Shown here in pieces: positions 42,388-52,360 of a stretch of 64,000 nucleotides of DNA. This stretch comes from Collybia mongolica. Lineage: Eukaryota > Basidiomycota > Agaricomycetes > Agaricales > Clitocybaceae. The stretch covers positions 868,001 to 932,000 of the forward strand of contig JAAXNY010000004.1 in the NCBI GenBank assembly GCA_013420905.1, in the 5' to 3' direction. The first letter of the stretch is position 1; each line of letters begins with the position of its first letter. The translations under genes and the position numbers were made by a program. Under the pieces are notes generated by a model. It saw only the letters and a program-made list of their open reading frames with translations, made no database searches and was not told the DNA's origin.

Positions 42388-45015
42388 ATGGCCGTCGTTG
42401 GTATTGATTTTGGTTCGCTTCACAGCCTGGTAAGCGCGTCTACATACCCTTGTCAATCTAATCGATCTGCTGACCTCGTTTTTGTGGGCAGATCGGTGTC
42501 GCCAGGCATCGAGGGATTGATATTATCACCAATGAGGTGTCAAATCGTACAACACCGTGCGTTGCTGTATTGCTTCTCGGTTGAGGATGTCGCGTTGATC
42601 CGTTTTTCTGTCTTTCTGCAGATCTCTTGTTGCTTTCGGTCCCAAACAGAGAGCTATCGGCGAGGCAGCCAAGACGCAGGAGACTTCAAATTTTAGAAAT
42701 ACGATAGGATCCTTGAAACGTCTGGTTGGTCGCCAGCTCAACGACCCAGAAATTCAGCAGATCGAGAAAAAATTCATCAATGCCACTTTGGTGGATGTTA
42801 ACGGAACAATTGGTACTGAGGTGTGTACCTATACCTATACCACATAGTGACGATCCATAGTGACGATGCCTTTTTTATTTTTATTTATTTATAGGTCACC
42901 TACCTCGGCGAGAAACACACCTTCTCTGCTACGCAACTGGTAGCCATGTATTTGGCTAAGCTACGTGACATTGCGGCTGCTGAACTCAAGACTGGCGTGC
43001 AGGATGTTGTCATTGCAGTGCCCGGATGGTTTACCGATATCCAACGGCGAGCTGTCCTCGATGCTGCATCGATTGCCGGACTCACTACCCTTCGCCTTAT
43101 CAATGACACAACTGCTGTTGCTCTTGGCTATGGCATCACTAAATCAGACCTGCCAGAGCCAGAAAGCCCTCGTCACGTCGCTTTCGTTGATATTGGCCAC
43201 TCAAGCATGTCTGTTGCCATTGTTGCTTTCAGCAAAGGTCAATTGACTGTCCTAAGCACCGCATACGACCGCAACTTGGGTGGTCGTGATATCGACTACG
43301 CCCTCGTTGAGCACTTCTCCAAGGAGTTCAAGGAGAAATACAAAATCGATGTTATGGCTAACCCCAAGGCCGTGTTCCGTCTCACCGCTGGCTGCGAAAG
43401 GCTCAAGAAGGTGCTCTCCGCTAACAATGAGGCACCCTTGAATGTTGAGAGCATCATGGTCGATGTTGACGCCACTTCCAAACTTACCCGCGACGAGCTT
43501 GAGGTGCTCATCGCTGATGTTTTGAGCCGCATCACAGGCCCTCTTGAGCGCGCTCTCGCTGATTCCCAATTAAGCCTCGATCAAATCGACAATGTTGAAC
43601 TAATTGGAGGTTCCACGCGGATACCCGCTGTACGTACACGCATCCAAGAAACTTACCCTGGCAAACCTTTATCCACCACCCTTAACCAAGACGAAGCTAT
43701 CGCCCGTGGAGCTACCTTCTCATGCGCACAACTTTCCCCCGTTTTCCGTGTCCGTGATTTCAGCATCCACGACATCACCCACTACCCCATCAAGGTCCAA
43801 TGGGATCCTACCCCCACCGACCCCGACGATGACACAGAACTCTTGGTCTTCCCCAAGGCCAACGGTATCCCATCAACCAAGGTGCTGTCCTTCTATCGCA
43901 AGGACCCCTTCAACATCGAGGCGGTCTATGCAGAGCCATCCCTCCTCCCCGGATCCGTCAGCCCTTGGATCGGTAAATTCACCGCCAAGGATGTTCCTGC
44001 GGACGCCAAGGGAGATTCGACGCTCGTCAAGCTCAAGGCAAGATTGAACTTACATGGTGTCTTGTCGTTTGAGACCGCTTATGTTGAGGAGATCGAGGAG
44101 CGCGAAGAGCCCGCCCCGATGGATGTTGATCCCCCTGCAGAAGGCGCCGCGCCTCCGAAAAAGAAGAAGATCGTCAGAAAGAAGGAGATCCCCTTCGTCG
44201 CAAGTACCTCCTCGCTGGATAAGACTACTTTGGAGGCCCTGAGAGAGCAGGAGAACCAGATGCATTCAGCTGACAAACTTGTAATGGACACTGAGGTATG
44301 CCTTTCCAAAGGTCGTTTTATTGTATTTTCTTAACTTACCCTACAGGACCGCAAAAACGCCCTTGAGGAATACGTCTATGATACTCGTGGCAAGTTGGAT
44401 GAACGCTACGCCCCCTACGCCACTGCCTCTGAGAAAGAGAAACTCTTGGCTGCTTTACAAGAAGCTGAGGACTGGCTCTATACCGAAGAGGGCGAGGACA
44501 CCGTTAAATCCGCATATGTTGCCCGGCTCGACGCCCTTAAGGCCCTCGGCGACCCCATCGCCTTCCGCCATCGCGAGACAGACGAGCGCAAACGTGCCGC
44601 CGTGCAGCTCCGCGAGACGCTGGACAACTACATGTCCCAGGCGACGTCGAATGACGAGAAGTACGCGCACATCGAGGAGAAGGACAAGTTGAGTGTGGTC
44701 GAGAAGGTCGCCACTGTGCAAAAATGGTTCGAGGACCAGAACGTGAGGCAGAGTGAGCGCGCGAAGAATGCGGACCCTGTCCTCACCAGTGCGGAGATCG
44801 GGAAGAAGAGAGACGAGGTGATCTACTTCGCCACGCCCATCCTCACCAAGCCCAAGCCCAAACCCGCCGTCACGCCGAGCGGCACCCAGACACCGAAGAG
44901 CAGGACGGATACCCCAGACCCTGCGTCGGCCAACCCGCCCAAGACGGATGGAAAGGCTGACGGACAGGCGACTGGCGGGGAGGCTCCTGGCCCTTCTGAG
45001 ATGGACGTAGATTAG
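42388..45015 (+). CDS. Hsp110/Sse1-type chaperone, HSP70 superfamily
   Basis: Five exons join in one frame: 42388-42429, 42492-42556, 42622-42820, 42895-44295 and 44347-45015, giving 791 residues. The Hsp70-like ATPase domain covers residues 1 to about 385: G-I-D-F-G-S, T-Y-L-G-E-K-H, V-I-A-V-P-G-W-F, R-L-I-N-D-T-T-A-V-A-L, F-V-D-I-G-H-S and L-I-G-G-S-T-R-I-P. The substrate-binding part carries a long acidic, Pro-rich and Lys-rich insertion (about residues 495-520). The C-terminus ends E-M-D-V-D, without the EEVD of canonical Hsp70, as in Hsp110. The family acts in the cytosol as nucleotide exchange factor and holdase for Hsp70. The first exon is only 42 bases. Intact. Confidence 0.92.
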
Positions 45016-45643
45016 AGTCAATACTTACATAAAGGGTTCCTGTACAACGATAATTGGGGGATGCTTATACTCTAGAAATCAAGGTTTTTGTAACACAATA
45101 CTTATTTTACCGGTCGCCCATTCAGTGTGACATGACTACTGTGTATTATGTGCGGCGAGAGACCTCGAATAGTACTTGAGGGAACGGGCGGTGTGCCTTG
45201 GGGCTTCGAGTCCCCTTAGTGTACACGAAATATAAAGTCCCCCATAGGGCTCAGCCCCAGGGGACATTAATTCCACATTGAAAAAAAAAACCATGCAGAA
45301 ATTTTCTAGCAAAGCAAAAATCCATCTTCAGTTCAAAGTCGTTACCCCTGTATACGGAGACAATGTGTTCCAGTAGGAGTGTGTACAATTATTAACTGCC
45401 CCGAACCTCATAACAAATTCAAATGGTTGATTCTTGAGATCTCGCGACGATGCTGGGTCAAATGTGTAACATATGGAATGCAGTGTGAATGTACTTGCTC
45501 ATGTCTGTGGTTTATCCCATCCCGCCTTCTTACGGCCCCGGAGCTCCATGAGAGGTGTAAGGAGAATATAGGTACAATCAACGCTACTCTTTGAACAGCC
45601 ACAATTGCTTCTTATTGAGTAGATTGAATTTTCGAAGAAATAC
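45016..45643. other. Intergenic between convergent genes
   Basis: Contains the 3' ends of the Hsp110 gene and of the small secreted protein gene. Nothing else recognised. Confidence 0.5.
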
Positions 45644-46290
45644 CTAAAATTGAGATTCGGGGGTGAGCAAATGCAAAAGCGAGTTGTTCGGGCGTACCAT
45701 GTGGCTCCTCGACGTCTGGTTATATTGATCCAGCTCCCAAACAAGCTCGGGATCTTCTGCAAGTTGAATCTACGCCCAATTTATTGACGTTAACATGAAA
45801 TTCAAGTGTGGCATACCCGAGTGCTTCCAATGGCAAAAATGGCAGGCAAAAACCTGAATTTCGTTTCTCCAGCTTTGGAGAAGAGTTGACCATCGACCTA
45901 AACCACAATATTAGGGACGTTAACGTAGGATGGGCGTGGGTATCGTAAGCTTACATTTGTGATGGATATATGGTCTGCCATGTTGTGACTTTTGAAGGTA
46001 AATATGTCTTTTTGTACTCGCACCACGTCCCACTATAGCTTTCGATATGAATTGCATTTAGGATAATAGTGACAGACACGACTTACAGTTTCCTGCGGCC
46101 CTATCTTAGCTGGAGGGCCCACAGTGAGTGGACCTTCAACGGGACCTCCCACGAAATATTCAAACCCATCTTCATAGCTCGTGATATGGTATAGTCCAGG
46201 CTCGAAATCAAAGCTCGGCTGAGAAGCGCCAAGGACGTTGTGAACGAGTGAGGCAGCGGTGAGGATGGCGACGAATGCTTTGGAAAACAT
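45644..46290 (-). CDS. Small secreted protein, beta-trefoil protease-inhibitor-like
   Basis: Four exons join in one frame: 46290-46087, 46032-45955, 45897-45817 and 45769-45644, giving 162 residues, with introns of 47-57 bases. Residues 1-21 look like a signal peptide (F-V-A-I-L-T-A-A-S-L-V then V-L-G-A). The mature part starts with F-E-P-G-L-Y-H-I-T-S and continues F-V-G-G-P-V-E-G-P-L, T-W-D-V-V-R-V and V-D-G-Q-L-F. This order of strands resembles mushroom beta-trefoil inhibitors (mycocypin/cospin, I48/I66-like), which protect against proteases of other organisms. Those usually lack a signal peptide, so a secreted form would be unusual. The family call is tentative; the gene structure is firm. 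Confidence 0.65.
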
Positions 46291-47898
46291 GAATGCGTCG
46301 TAGGATATCCCACACCCAGGTTGGAACTATGTGTTGAAGCCTTCTCTGCTGTGTGATTATAAAGCGATGGTCTGACTTGACTCCAGCAATAAGAACCCTC
46401 GTCGGATGCGAATCTTAGCCCGAAGTGCGATGCAACGCGGCCAAGATAAGTTTAATAGGGTTCCCACAACACCATCCGTACTTCAAACTTAAAATTAGGC
46501 CACTTGAAGTCAAGGTCCTCGAATAGTAAACCAGCCCCTGAAGACGTAACCAATGCTGATGGGCAGGTATCGTTGCCAACTGAGGATCACGGGTAAAGTG
46601 ACGTTATACATACTCCATCAGCCTCAAATTTCATTGTGGGGTGCGCGCTATGCATTTCGCTGTTCACACCCTAGTGAACAGTCTTTCCAATCAGTATTGT
46701 TGACCCCTTTTTCTCAGACGGCGTGAAGGCTCCCTCTGGATGGTGTATGAACCACAATAAAACGATATTCTCTCTCTGATTCCTATCCTCGTCTGTTCCG
46801 CATTCTGGGGTTGGAGCTCGTGACAACACGAGCGAGGACATATGTTTAGGATACGGTCCAGGGAAACCATAGCGTGCTGGCAACGGGAAAAGTGAGTTTG
46901 GGGTCCAGGAAGCCAATATAGTGTCCAACGGAAACGCAAAACGCTGCTATACCGTTCCTAAGGGGCAAGATAGTCCAGCGCAGCGTTTGAAGCGTTGTTA
47001 TACCCATGTAGATGGTCGTTGAATTTCCGTTTATCCCTCGACAGTCCCTCCTCCAGGACCTTGATTTTGTAAGATGATTAGAGCACATCAAAAAAGCAGG
47101 CGTAGCGCAACGCACCAGTATCAAGGGTATTAGGCTTTGTTTGACCCAAGCTATTCTTTCAACGCTAGTATTGGGGTCTTTGGCAGCAAAGCCAGGAACC
47201 GCATGAACACATATCCTGTTGTATGAACGGGTATGTAGTCTTGGATTACAAGCAGACATTAAGTATACAGGATCTAAACTTCGTTGTGCCATAGTCCGTA
47301 ATCTCTGGCAAGATGGCTAGAACCTGGTTTGAACATCATGTGTTAAGAACTACTTTACTCCTCGAAGAATTTCGCACCTATTCCTTAGCCCTCCAAAGGG
47401 CTATTTTTCCCTTGTGTCTGTGGCGGCCAATGTGCCCACATCGACATCGAGAGGTCCTGTTCGAACTTCACGGTGCTTGTTAGGTGATTGGCGTTGTGGA
47501 CGTTACTAGTATTTGGCGGAAGCTATTTAAGTCTTCCGTAGCGCGTTCAACGGTTCGTATTGACTATCAAAGGCCAGATTAATGAAAGAATGATTAGAGG
47601 GCGTTTATGTTGCGAGTAAGTAGAGATGAAGAGTCGGAAATACGTCGGAAGAACAACTACTGTATGATTCACACAGGAGACAGAAGAATTCAACATCTAC
47701 CCACTGCCCCCGCCTAAACTCTCTGAAAATTGCTACTCGCTTCACTGAATCACCCCCACATTACTTCTATCAGCAACGAGAAAGTTTGGAACATCTAAAT
47801 CATCTCAAAGGTTTCACATGGCTCGTTGAAGAAGACTAGGAGGGAGTTGGAGATTGTACTTGTGAGTGTCCTCGTATCACCTCAAGGGATGGTAAACC
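46291..47898. other. Stretch without a supported gene
   Basis: A minus-strand frame at 46846-47292 begins M-A-Q-R-S-L-D-P-V and contains V-H-A-V-P-G-F-A-A-K-D, faintly like the start of fungal alpha/beta-hydrolase proteins, but it breaks off and no continuation was found. The last 150 bases resemble the sequence downstream of the second F-box gene. Confidence 0.35.
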
Positions 47899-49572
47899 TC
47901 AATGGTACAGATGCCTGTATATTTCTGTCGGAATATGCAATCTGCCTGCCTTTTCTAAACCACCCCTTGGTGTGATGCGTCTGCGGTCGTCTGGGGGTGT
48001 AAGGTACTGAAGGGCAATTGTGGTCTCTGCTAAAACGTTAGGGGGCAATATACTTCGAATATCCATCTCGTCTTTGCGATAGAACACGATATCAACCCGT
48101 TCCAGCGGCTGGATATCATGAATCGAAGCATGTATTGTTCTTTGTTGGATTAAGGCAAGGAGGGTAGCATCGGATATATCACATGGATTGCACTCCAACA
48201 CCTTCAAAAATGGGCATAGAGGTGGATGGCCCTCGGTAGGTGTGAGCAGAACAGCCACCTCATTTTTAAACGGAATTGACTCGTCCCTCAAGAAAGGCAA
48301 GGAATAGGGTTGCCACGGGCGAAGGACTGAGAGTCGGGTAATGGAAGGGACTTGTTGCAAACAACTCATAAGGGTGGTGTGTGTCAAGTTTTGAGCTGAT
48401 AGTGTGAGCCCCTTTAAAAAATCGAGCCGAGAAAGGAAGGTATATATCGGTGGTTCTTCTGGTGATTCTGGGTAAGGATACTGTCCAGAGGATGAAACCG
48501 CGAACTCCAAATCGACGAGAACTGGGAGTTGAAGCTGTTCAAAGAATGGTTTGAGCGGCATGGTACCCTCACGGATACAGAAGGTTTTAAGCAATGGCAT
48601 GATCACAACCCCGCGATCATCAAACAGGGGGGAATCATCCCACCCCCTGACAAAGTCCAATTCGCAGTGAACGAGCTTTGGACTTTCGCGCAAGATACCA
48701 ATGGCCCTCGATGGAGTTAACATACCCTCCCCCTGCCCGCGTGATTCAAGAGACAGCGAAGTCAACCGAGACCAATCCATATCCTTGGGAGCCGCTCCAA
48801 GGGAATAAGACGACATAGTTCGTATGTTCGGTGCCTGAAAAATATCTAAAGGTACGAGGTCAAGAAGTGGGGATGGGCTATTTGTGGTGTGGAAGGAAAG
48901 TGCCTCCAGGAGCGGGATTGACTCATGCGAAAGATTGGAAAGCTGTGGAGATGTCGGATGAGATAAAATCAAAGACACGTTGCTCCAGCGAGTTGAGAAC
49001 TGTATGAGCGTTGACATCAGATGTTCCATACAACCCGTGGAGGTGTACGCATAGGGTTCCTGGAAAAGAGATATGGAGAGTGGAAGGCCCCCTGACCGGC
49101 TTAACCACGCCCCAACTGCTTGATGAGCATCATAGTTCTGGTCAGCCGGGCCTTGACCAGGAAATAGCGACATATCACCCGCAATCACAACGTGTATGCT
49201 TGACCAGAGATGGGGAGTTGATAGTGCAACTTTTCTCCATTGACTACATACCCTCCCGATGAGAAGCGGCGCTTCGTGGCAGCTCATGACTGCGTTGTGA
49301 TCAACGGGGAGACAGTGGAAAAAAATCTCCTGCAAGAGCTCTTCGGGAATTCTGCGTAACGGGGCTATCAAGTTTCTATGACGGACGATGTCAGTGTGCA
49401 GTTCATTTCTTTTGGACCGGAGCTTGTCGAGGACACTCTGCAAATGGGCGATTTCAGCGTCAAGTTGATTGACCTGATTAACAGGATCCACGAGCAGTTT
49501 GTGGATCTCGTCCAGTTCGTCCTGTAAGGGTATGTAGTTAGTGGAAAGGAGGGGAGTGAAACGGGATTCCAT
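47899..49572 (-). CDS. F-box protein, tandem copy 1
   Basis: Single exon, 557 residues. A short coiled-coil-like helix (D-E-I-H-K-L-L ... L-R-S-K-R-N-E-L) covers residues 20-62. An F-box follows at about residues 68-115: L-R-R-I-P-E-E-L-L-Q-E-I-F, C-H-E-A-P-L-L-I-G-R-V-C-S-Q-W-R, P-H-L-W-S-S. The remaining 440 residues show irregular leucine-rich segments suited to substrate recognition. F-box proteins link substrates to Skp1-Cullin ubiquitin ligases. It is a close paralogue of the next gene, in the same orientation and 917 bases away. Such F-box families are greatly expanded in mushrooms; the substrate is unknown. Confidence 0.88.
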   Translation of the reverse strand: MESRFTPLLSTNYIPLQDELDEIHKLLVDPVNQVNQLDAEIAHLQSVLDKLRSKRNELHTDIVRHRNLIAPLRRIPEELLQEIFFHCLPVDHNAVMSCHEAPLLIGRVCSQWRKVALSTPHLWSSIHVVIAGDMSLFPGQGPADQNYDAHQAVGAWLSRSGGLPLSISLFQEPYAYTSTGCMEHLMSTLIQFSTRWSNVSLILSHPTSPQLSNLSHESIPLLEALSFHTTNSPSPLLDLVPLDIFQAPNIRTMSSYSLGAAPKDMDWSRLTSLSLESRGQGEGMLTPSRAIGILRESPKLVHCELDFVRGWDDSPLFDDRGVVIMPLLKTFCIREGTMPLKPFFEQLQLPVLVDLEFAVSSSGQYPYPESPEEPPIYTFLSRLDFLKGLTLSAQNLTHTTLMSCLQQVPSITRLSVLRPWQPYSLPFLRDESIPFKNEVAVLLTPTEGHPPLCPFLKVLECNPCDISDATLLALIQQRTIHASIHDIQPLERVDIVFYRKDEMDIRSILPPNVLAETTIALQYLTPPDDRRRITPRGGLEKAGRLHIPTEIYRHLYH

Positions 49573-50489
49573 GACGCTTCCAATGTTCCAGATAAAAGGC
49601 GTTCGATGAGGTTGTGGTTCAACTTGAATGTGATCACTAACGGCACTAAAGGAGCCAGAAAGTAGCTGACGAAGCTGTCAATCCAATTCGTGAGCCGGCC
49701 ATTCCGGCACACATAACTAGCCCTGAGAAATCAAATCGCCGGAGGACATCACATATAGGCGCTCCCAGAGGCTTTCCTTGTAGAGTTCGCACTATGTATT
49801 GGTGTCCTGAAAAGGAGGACAGATGTTCCTTTTAGCTAGGTGTCTAATAACATTGCTCTGCTTCTGCGGCATATTTATTAGAATCGCTGTCAATATCAAC
49901 CACTTCATCAACTTTGTATAAAATTGTTGAGAGGTTAACTCAAAAACCAATATATATCGCCTTACTCACCCTTCGGTCATGAGGTTGGTGGAGAGAGCTT
50001 ATAGGTTTATTATTCCGTTCACAGCTTCTTGTTACGATGCGCTACTGCTATAAGGAAGTGTGGATTTATAAATCTCTACCATACATGGCCCGTATGTATT
50101 GTCGCGGAACTCTTATTAGTGCTTAAATTCCAAGCAAGACGCCAACGGCTCTCCGCGTTCAACAGCTACCTATGGTCCGATATTCGCCGATCTATTTTAC
50201 TACCTTCAATACATCAAGTCCACAGTATATCTTCTTTTGAGGTATTTGCCAATTATTCAGTGTTGTCCATTGTCCCATTCAAGTCCCTCAATGCCTCACC
50301 CTCCTCACCGAATCGGTTTCCCATTACATCTATCAGCAAACATGCAACTTGCGAAAATATGCACATCATCTCAAGGAAGCCCTCACCCAGCTCGTTGAAA
50401 AATTCTGTAAAAAAGGTCACTATTCAAGACATTGAAGGTCAGATTTTATTTGCAAGTATCTAAGTATTCACCTTGAGAGCTGGAAAACC
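49573..50489. other. Spacer between tandem F-box genes
   Basis: Promoter of copy 1 and 3' side of copy 2. No separate gene recognised; the frame at 50029-50463 has no motif and overlaps the duplicated flank. Confidence 0.45.
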
Positions 50490-52172
50490 TCAGTGGTACA
50501 GATATCTGTACATATTTGTCGGGATCTGTAATCTGTCTGGCTTTTCCAAACCAGCCCTCGGTATGTTAGGCCTGTGAACGACTGGGGGTGTAAGGTATTG
50601 GAGGGAAAGCATAGTCCGCTCTAAAACATAAGGTGGCAACATGCTTGGAATGTCTATCTCGTTTTGACGATAAATTGCGATATCGACCCGTTCCAGCGGA
50701 TGGACATCATGAGTCAAAGCATAGGTTGTTCTTTGTTGGATTAAGGCGAGGAGGACGGCATCGGATACGCCACATGGACTACATTCCAATACCTTCAAAA
50801 GTGGGCATACTGTTGGTTGGCCTTTGGTGGGTGTGAGAAGGGAGGCCACCTCATCTGTACACGGACTCCACACTTCCCCGAAGAAAGGCCAGTAATCGGG
50901 TTGGAATGGACGAAGAACAGAAAGCCGGGTGATAGAAGGGGCATGCCGCAAGCAACTCATAAGTGTGGTATGCGACAAGTCTAGAGCTGACAGTGTGAGC
51001 CCTTTCAACGAGTCAAGCCGAGAAAGCAGGATGCATATTGATGGTTCTTCTGGGACATCAATTTCAAAACGCTGTCTAGGAGACGAGGCTGCGAACTCCA
51101 GGTCAACGAGGACTGGGAGCCGAAGCTGTTCGTATAATGGCTTGAGCGGCAGTACGCCCTCGTGGATAGAGAGAGATTCAAGCGACGACATAGTCACGGC
51201 CCCATGGTTGTCAGAAGGGTGGGAATCGCCCCATCCACCAGCAAAGTCCAGTTCGCAATGGATGAGATTTGGGCTTTCGCGCAAGATATTGATGGCCCTT
51301 GATGGAGTCAGCATACCCTCACCGTGCCCGCGCGATTCGAGACACAATGACGTCAACCGAGACCAATCCATATCTCTAGGGATTGCTCCGAGGCGATAAG
51401 ACAACACAGTTCGTAAGTGTGGCGCCCGAAAAATATCTAAAGGTGCGAATTCAGAGAGTGGGGAAGGGCCGTGTGTAGCGTGAAAGGATATTTTCTCAAG
51501 GAGCGGGAGTGTCTTATGCGAAACCGAGGATAACTGTGAACATATCGGAGGAGATATAATCAAAGACACGTCCCTCCAGCGAGCCGAGAACTGTATCAAT
51601 GTAGACATGAAATGCTCTAGAAGATCCGGGGAGGTGAAGGCATAGGGCGCCTGGAAAAGAGATATGGAGAGTGGTAGGTCCCCTGAACGGTTTAACCATG
51701 CCTCAACTGCTTCCCAAGTATCATGTTTTTCGTCAACAGTATCAGGTAGGCCTTGACCAGCCACCGGTGGCAAACTACTTGGAATCACGATGTGTATGTC
51801 TGACCAGAGACAAGGTGTAGATTGTGAAACGCTCCTCCAATAACTGCACACCCTCCCCAAAAGAAGCGGCGCTTCATGGCAGCTCATAACTGCATTGTGA
51901 TCAACGGGGAGACAGTGGAAAAATATCTCCTGCAAGAGCTCTTCGGGAATTCTGCGTAACGGAGCCATCAAGTTTCTATGACGGACAATGTCAGCGTGTA
52001 GTTGATTTCGTTTACGAGTGATCTTGTCGATGGCGCTCTGCAAACGCGTGATCTCAGTGTCGAGTTGATTGAGCTGGTCAACCGGATCCACGAGCAGTTT
52101 GTGGATCTCGTCCAGCTCATCATTCGATGGCACGTAGTTAGTGGAAAGGAGGGATGTGAACCGGGATTTCAT
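50490..52172 (-). CDS. F-box protein, tandem copy 2
   Basis: Single exon, 560 residues, collinear with the neighbouring copy from the first residue (M-K-S-R-F-T against M-E-S-R-F-T) to the final Y-H. The F-box core L-R-R-I-P-E-E-L-L-Q-E-I-F and the following C-H-E-A-P-L-L-L-G-R-V-C-S are nearly identical to copy 1, whereas the substrate-side half has many substitutions. No internal stop. Likely an SCF ligase substrate adaptor, as for copy 1. Confidence 0.88.
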   Translation of the reverse strand: MKSRFTSLLSTNYVPSNDELDEIHKLLVDPVDQLNQLDTEITRLQSAIDKITRKRNQLHADIVRHRNLMAPLRRIPEELLQEIFFHCLPVDHNAVMSCHEAPLLLGRVCSYWRSVSQSTPCLWSDIHIVIPSSLPPVAGQGLPDTVDEKHDTWEAVEAWLNRSGDLPLSISLFQAPYAFTSPDLLEHFMSTLIQFSARWRDVSLIISPPICSQLSSVSHKTLPLLEKISFHATHGPSPLSEFAPLDIFRAPHLRTVLSYRLGAIPRDMDWSRLTSLCLESRGHGEGMLTPSRAINILRESPNLIHCELDFAGGWGDSHPSDNHGAVTMSSLESLSIHEGVLPLKPLYEQLRLPVLVDLEFAASSPRQRFEIDVPEEPSICILLSRLDSLKGLTLSALDLSHTTLMSCLRHAPSITRLSVLRPFQPDYWPFFGEVWSPCTDEVASLLTPTKGQPTVCPLLKVLECSPCGVSDAVLLALIQQRTTYALTHDVHPLERVDIAIYRQNEIDIPSMLPPYVLERTMLSLQYLTPPVVHRPNIPRAGLEKPDRLQIPTNMYRYLYH

Positions 52173-52360
52173 GGTGCCTCCAAGTTTTCAGATATGGTCG
52201 TTGAACGTTGAACGTTTGACGACCGAGGCCAGGTCGTAGTTCAATAAACGTTCACCTCGAAAGTGATGGCAAGATTCAGGAATTGTCCAAGCAACTGAAG
52301 ACAGTTACTAATCTGATCCGTGAGTCGGCTAATTCCTGCGCAGTCGTCGGGAATTCGGCT

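Larger units (their letters stand above)
47700..52360. repeat. Tandem duplication of an F-box gene with flanks
   Basis: The two genes start 2,600 bases apart. Similarity extends outside coding sequence: downstream words such as ATCAGCAA and CTCGTTGAA recur (47770-47830 against 50330-50400), as does the sequence around both stop codons. About 120-150 bases upstream of each ATG also match (near 49690 and 52320, GAGCCGGC against GAGTCGGC). Outer limits are approximate. Confidence 0.65.
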
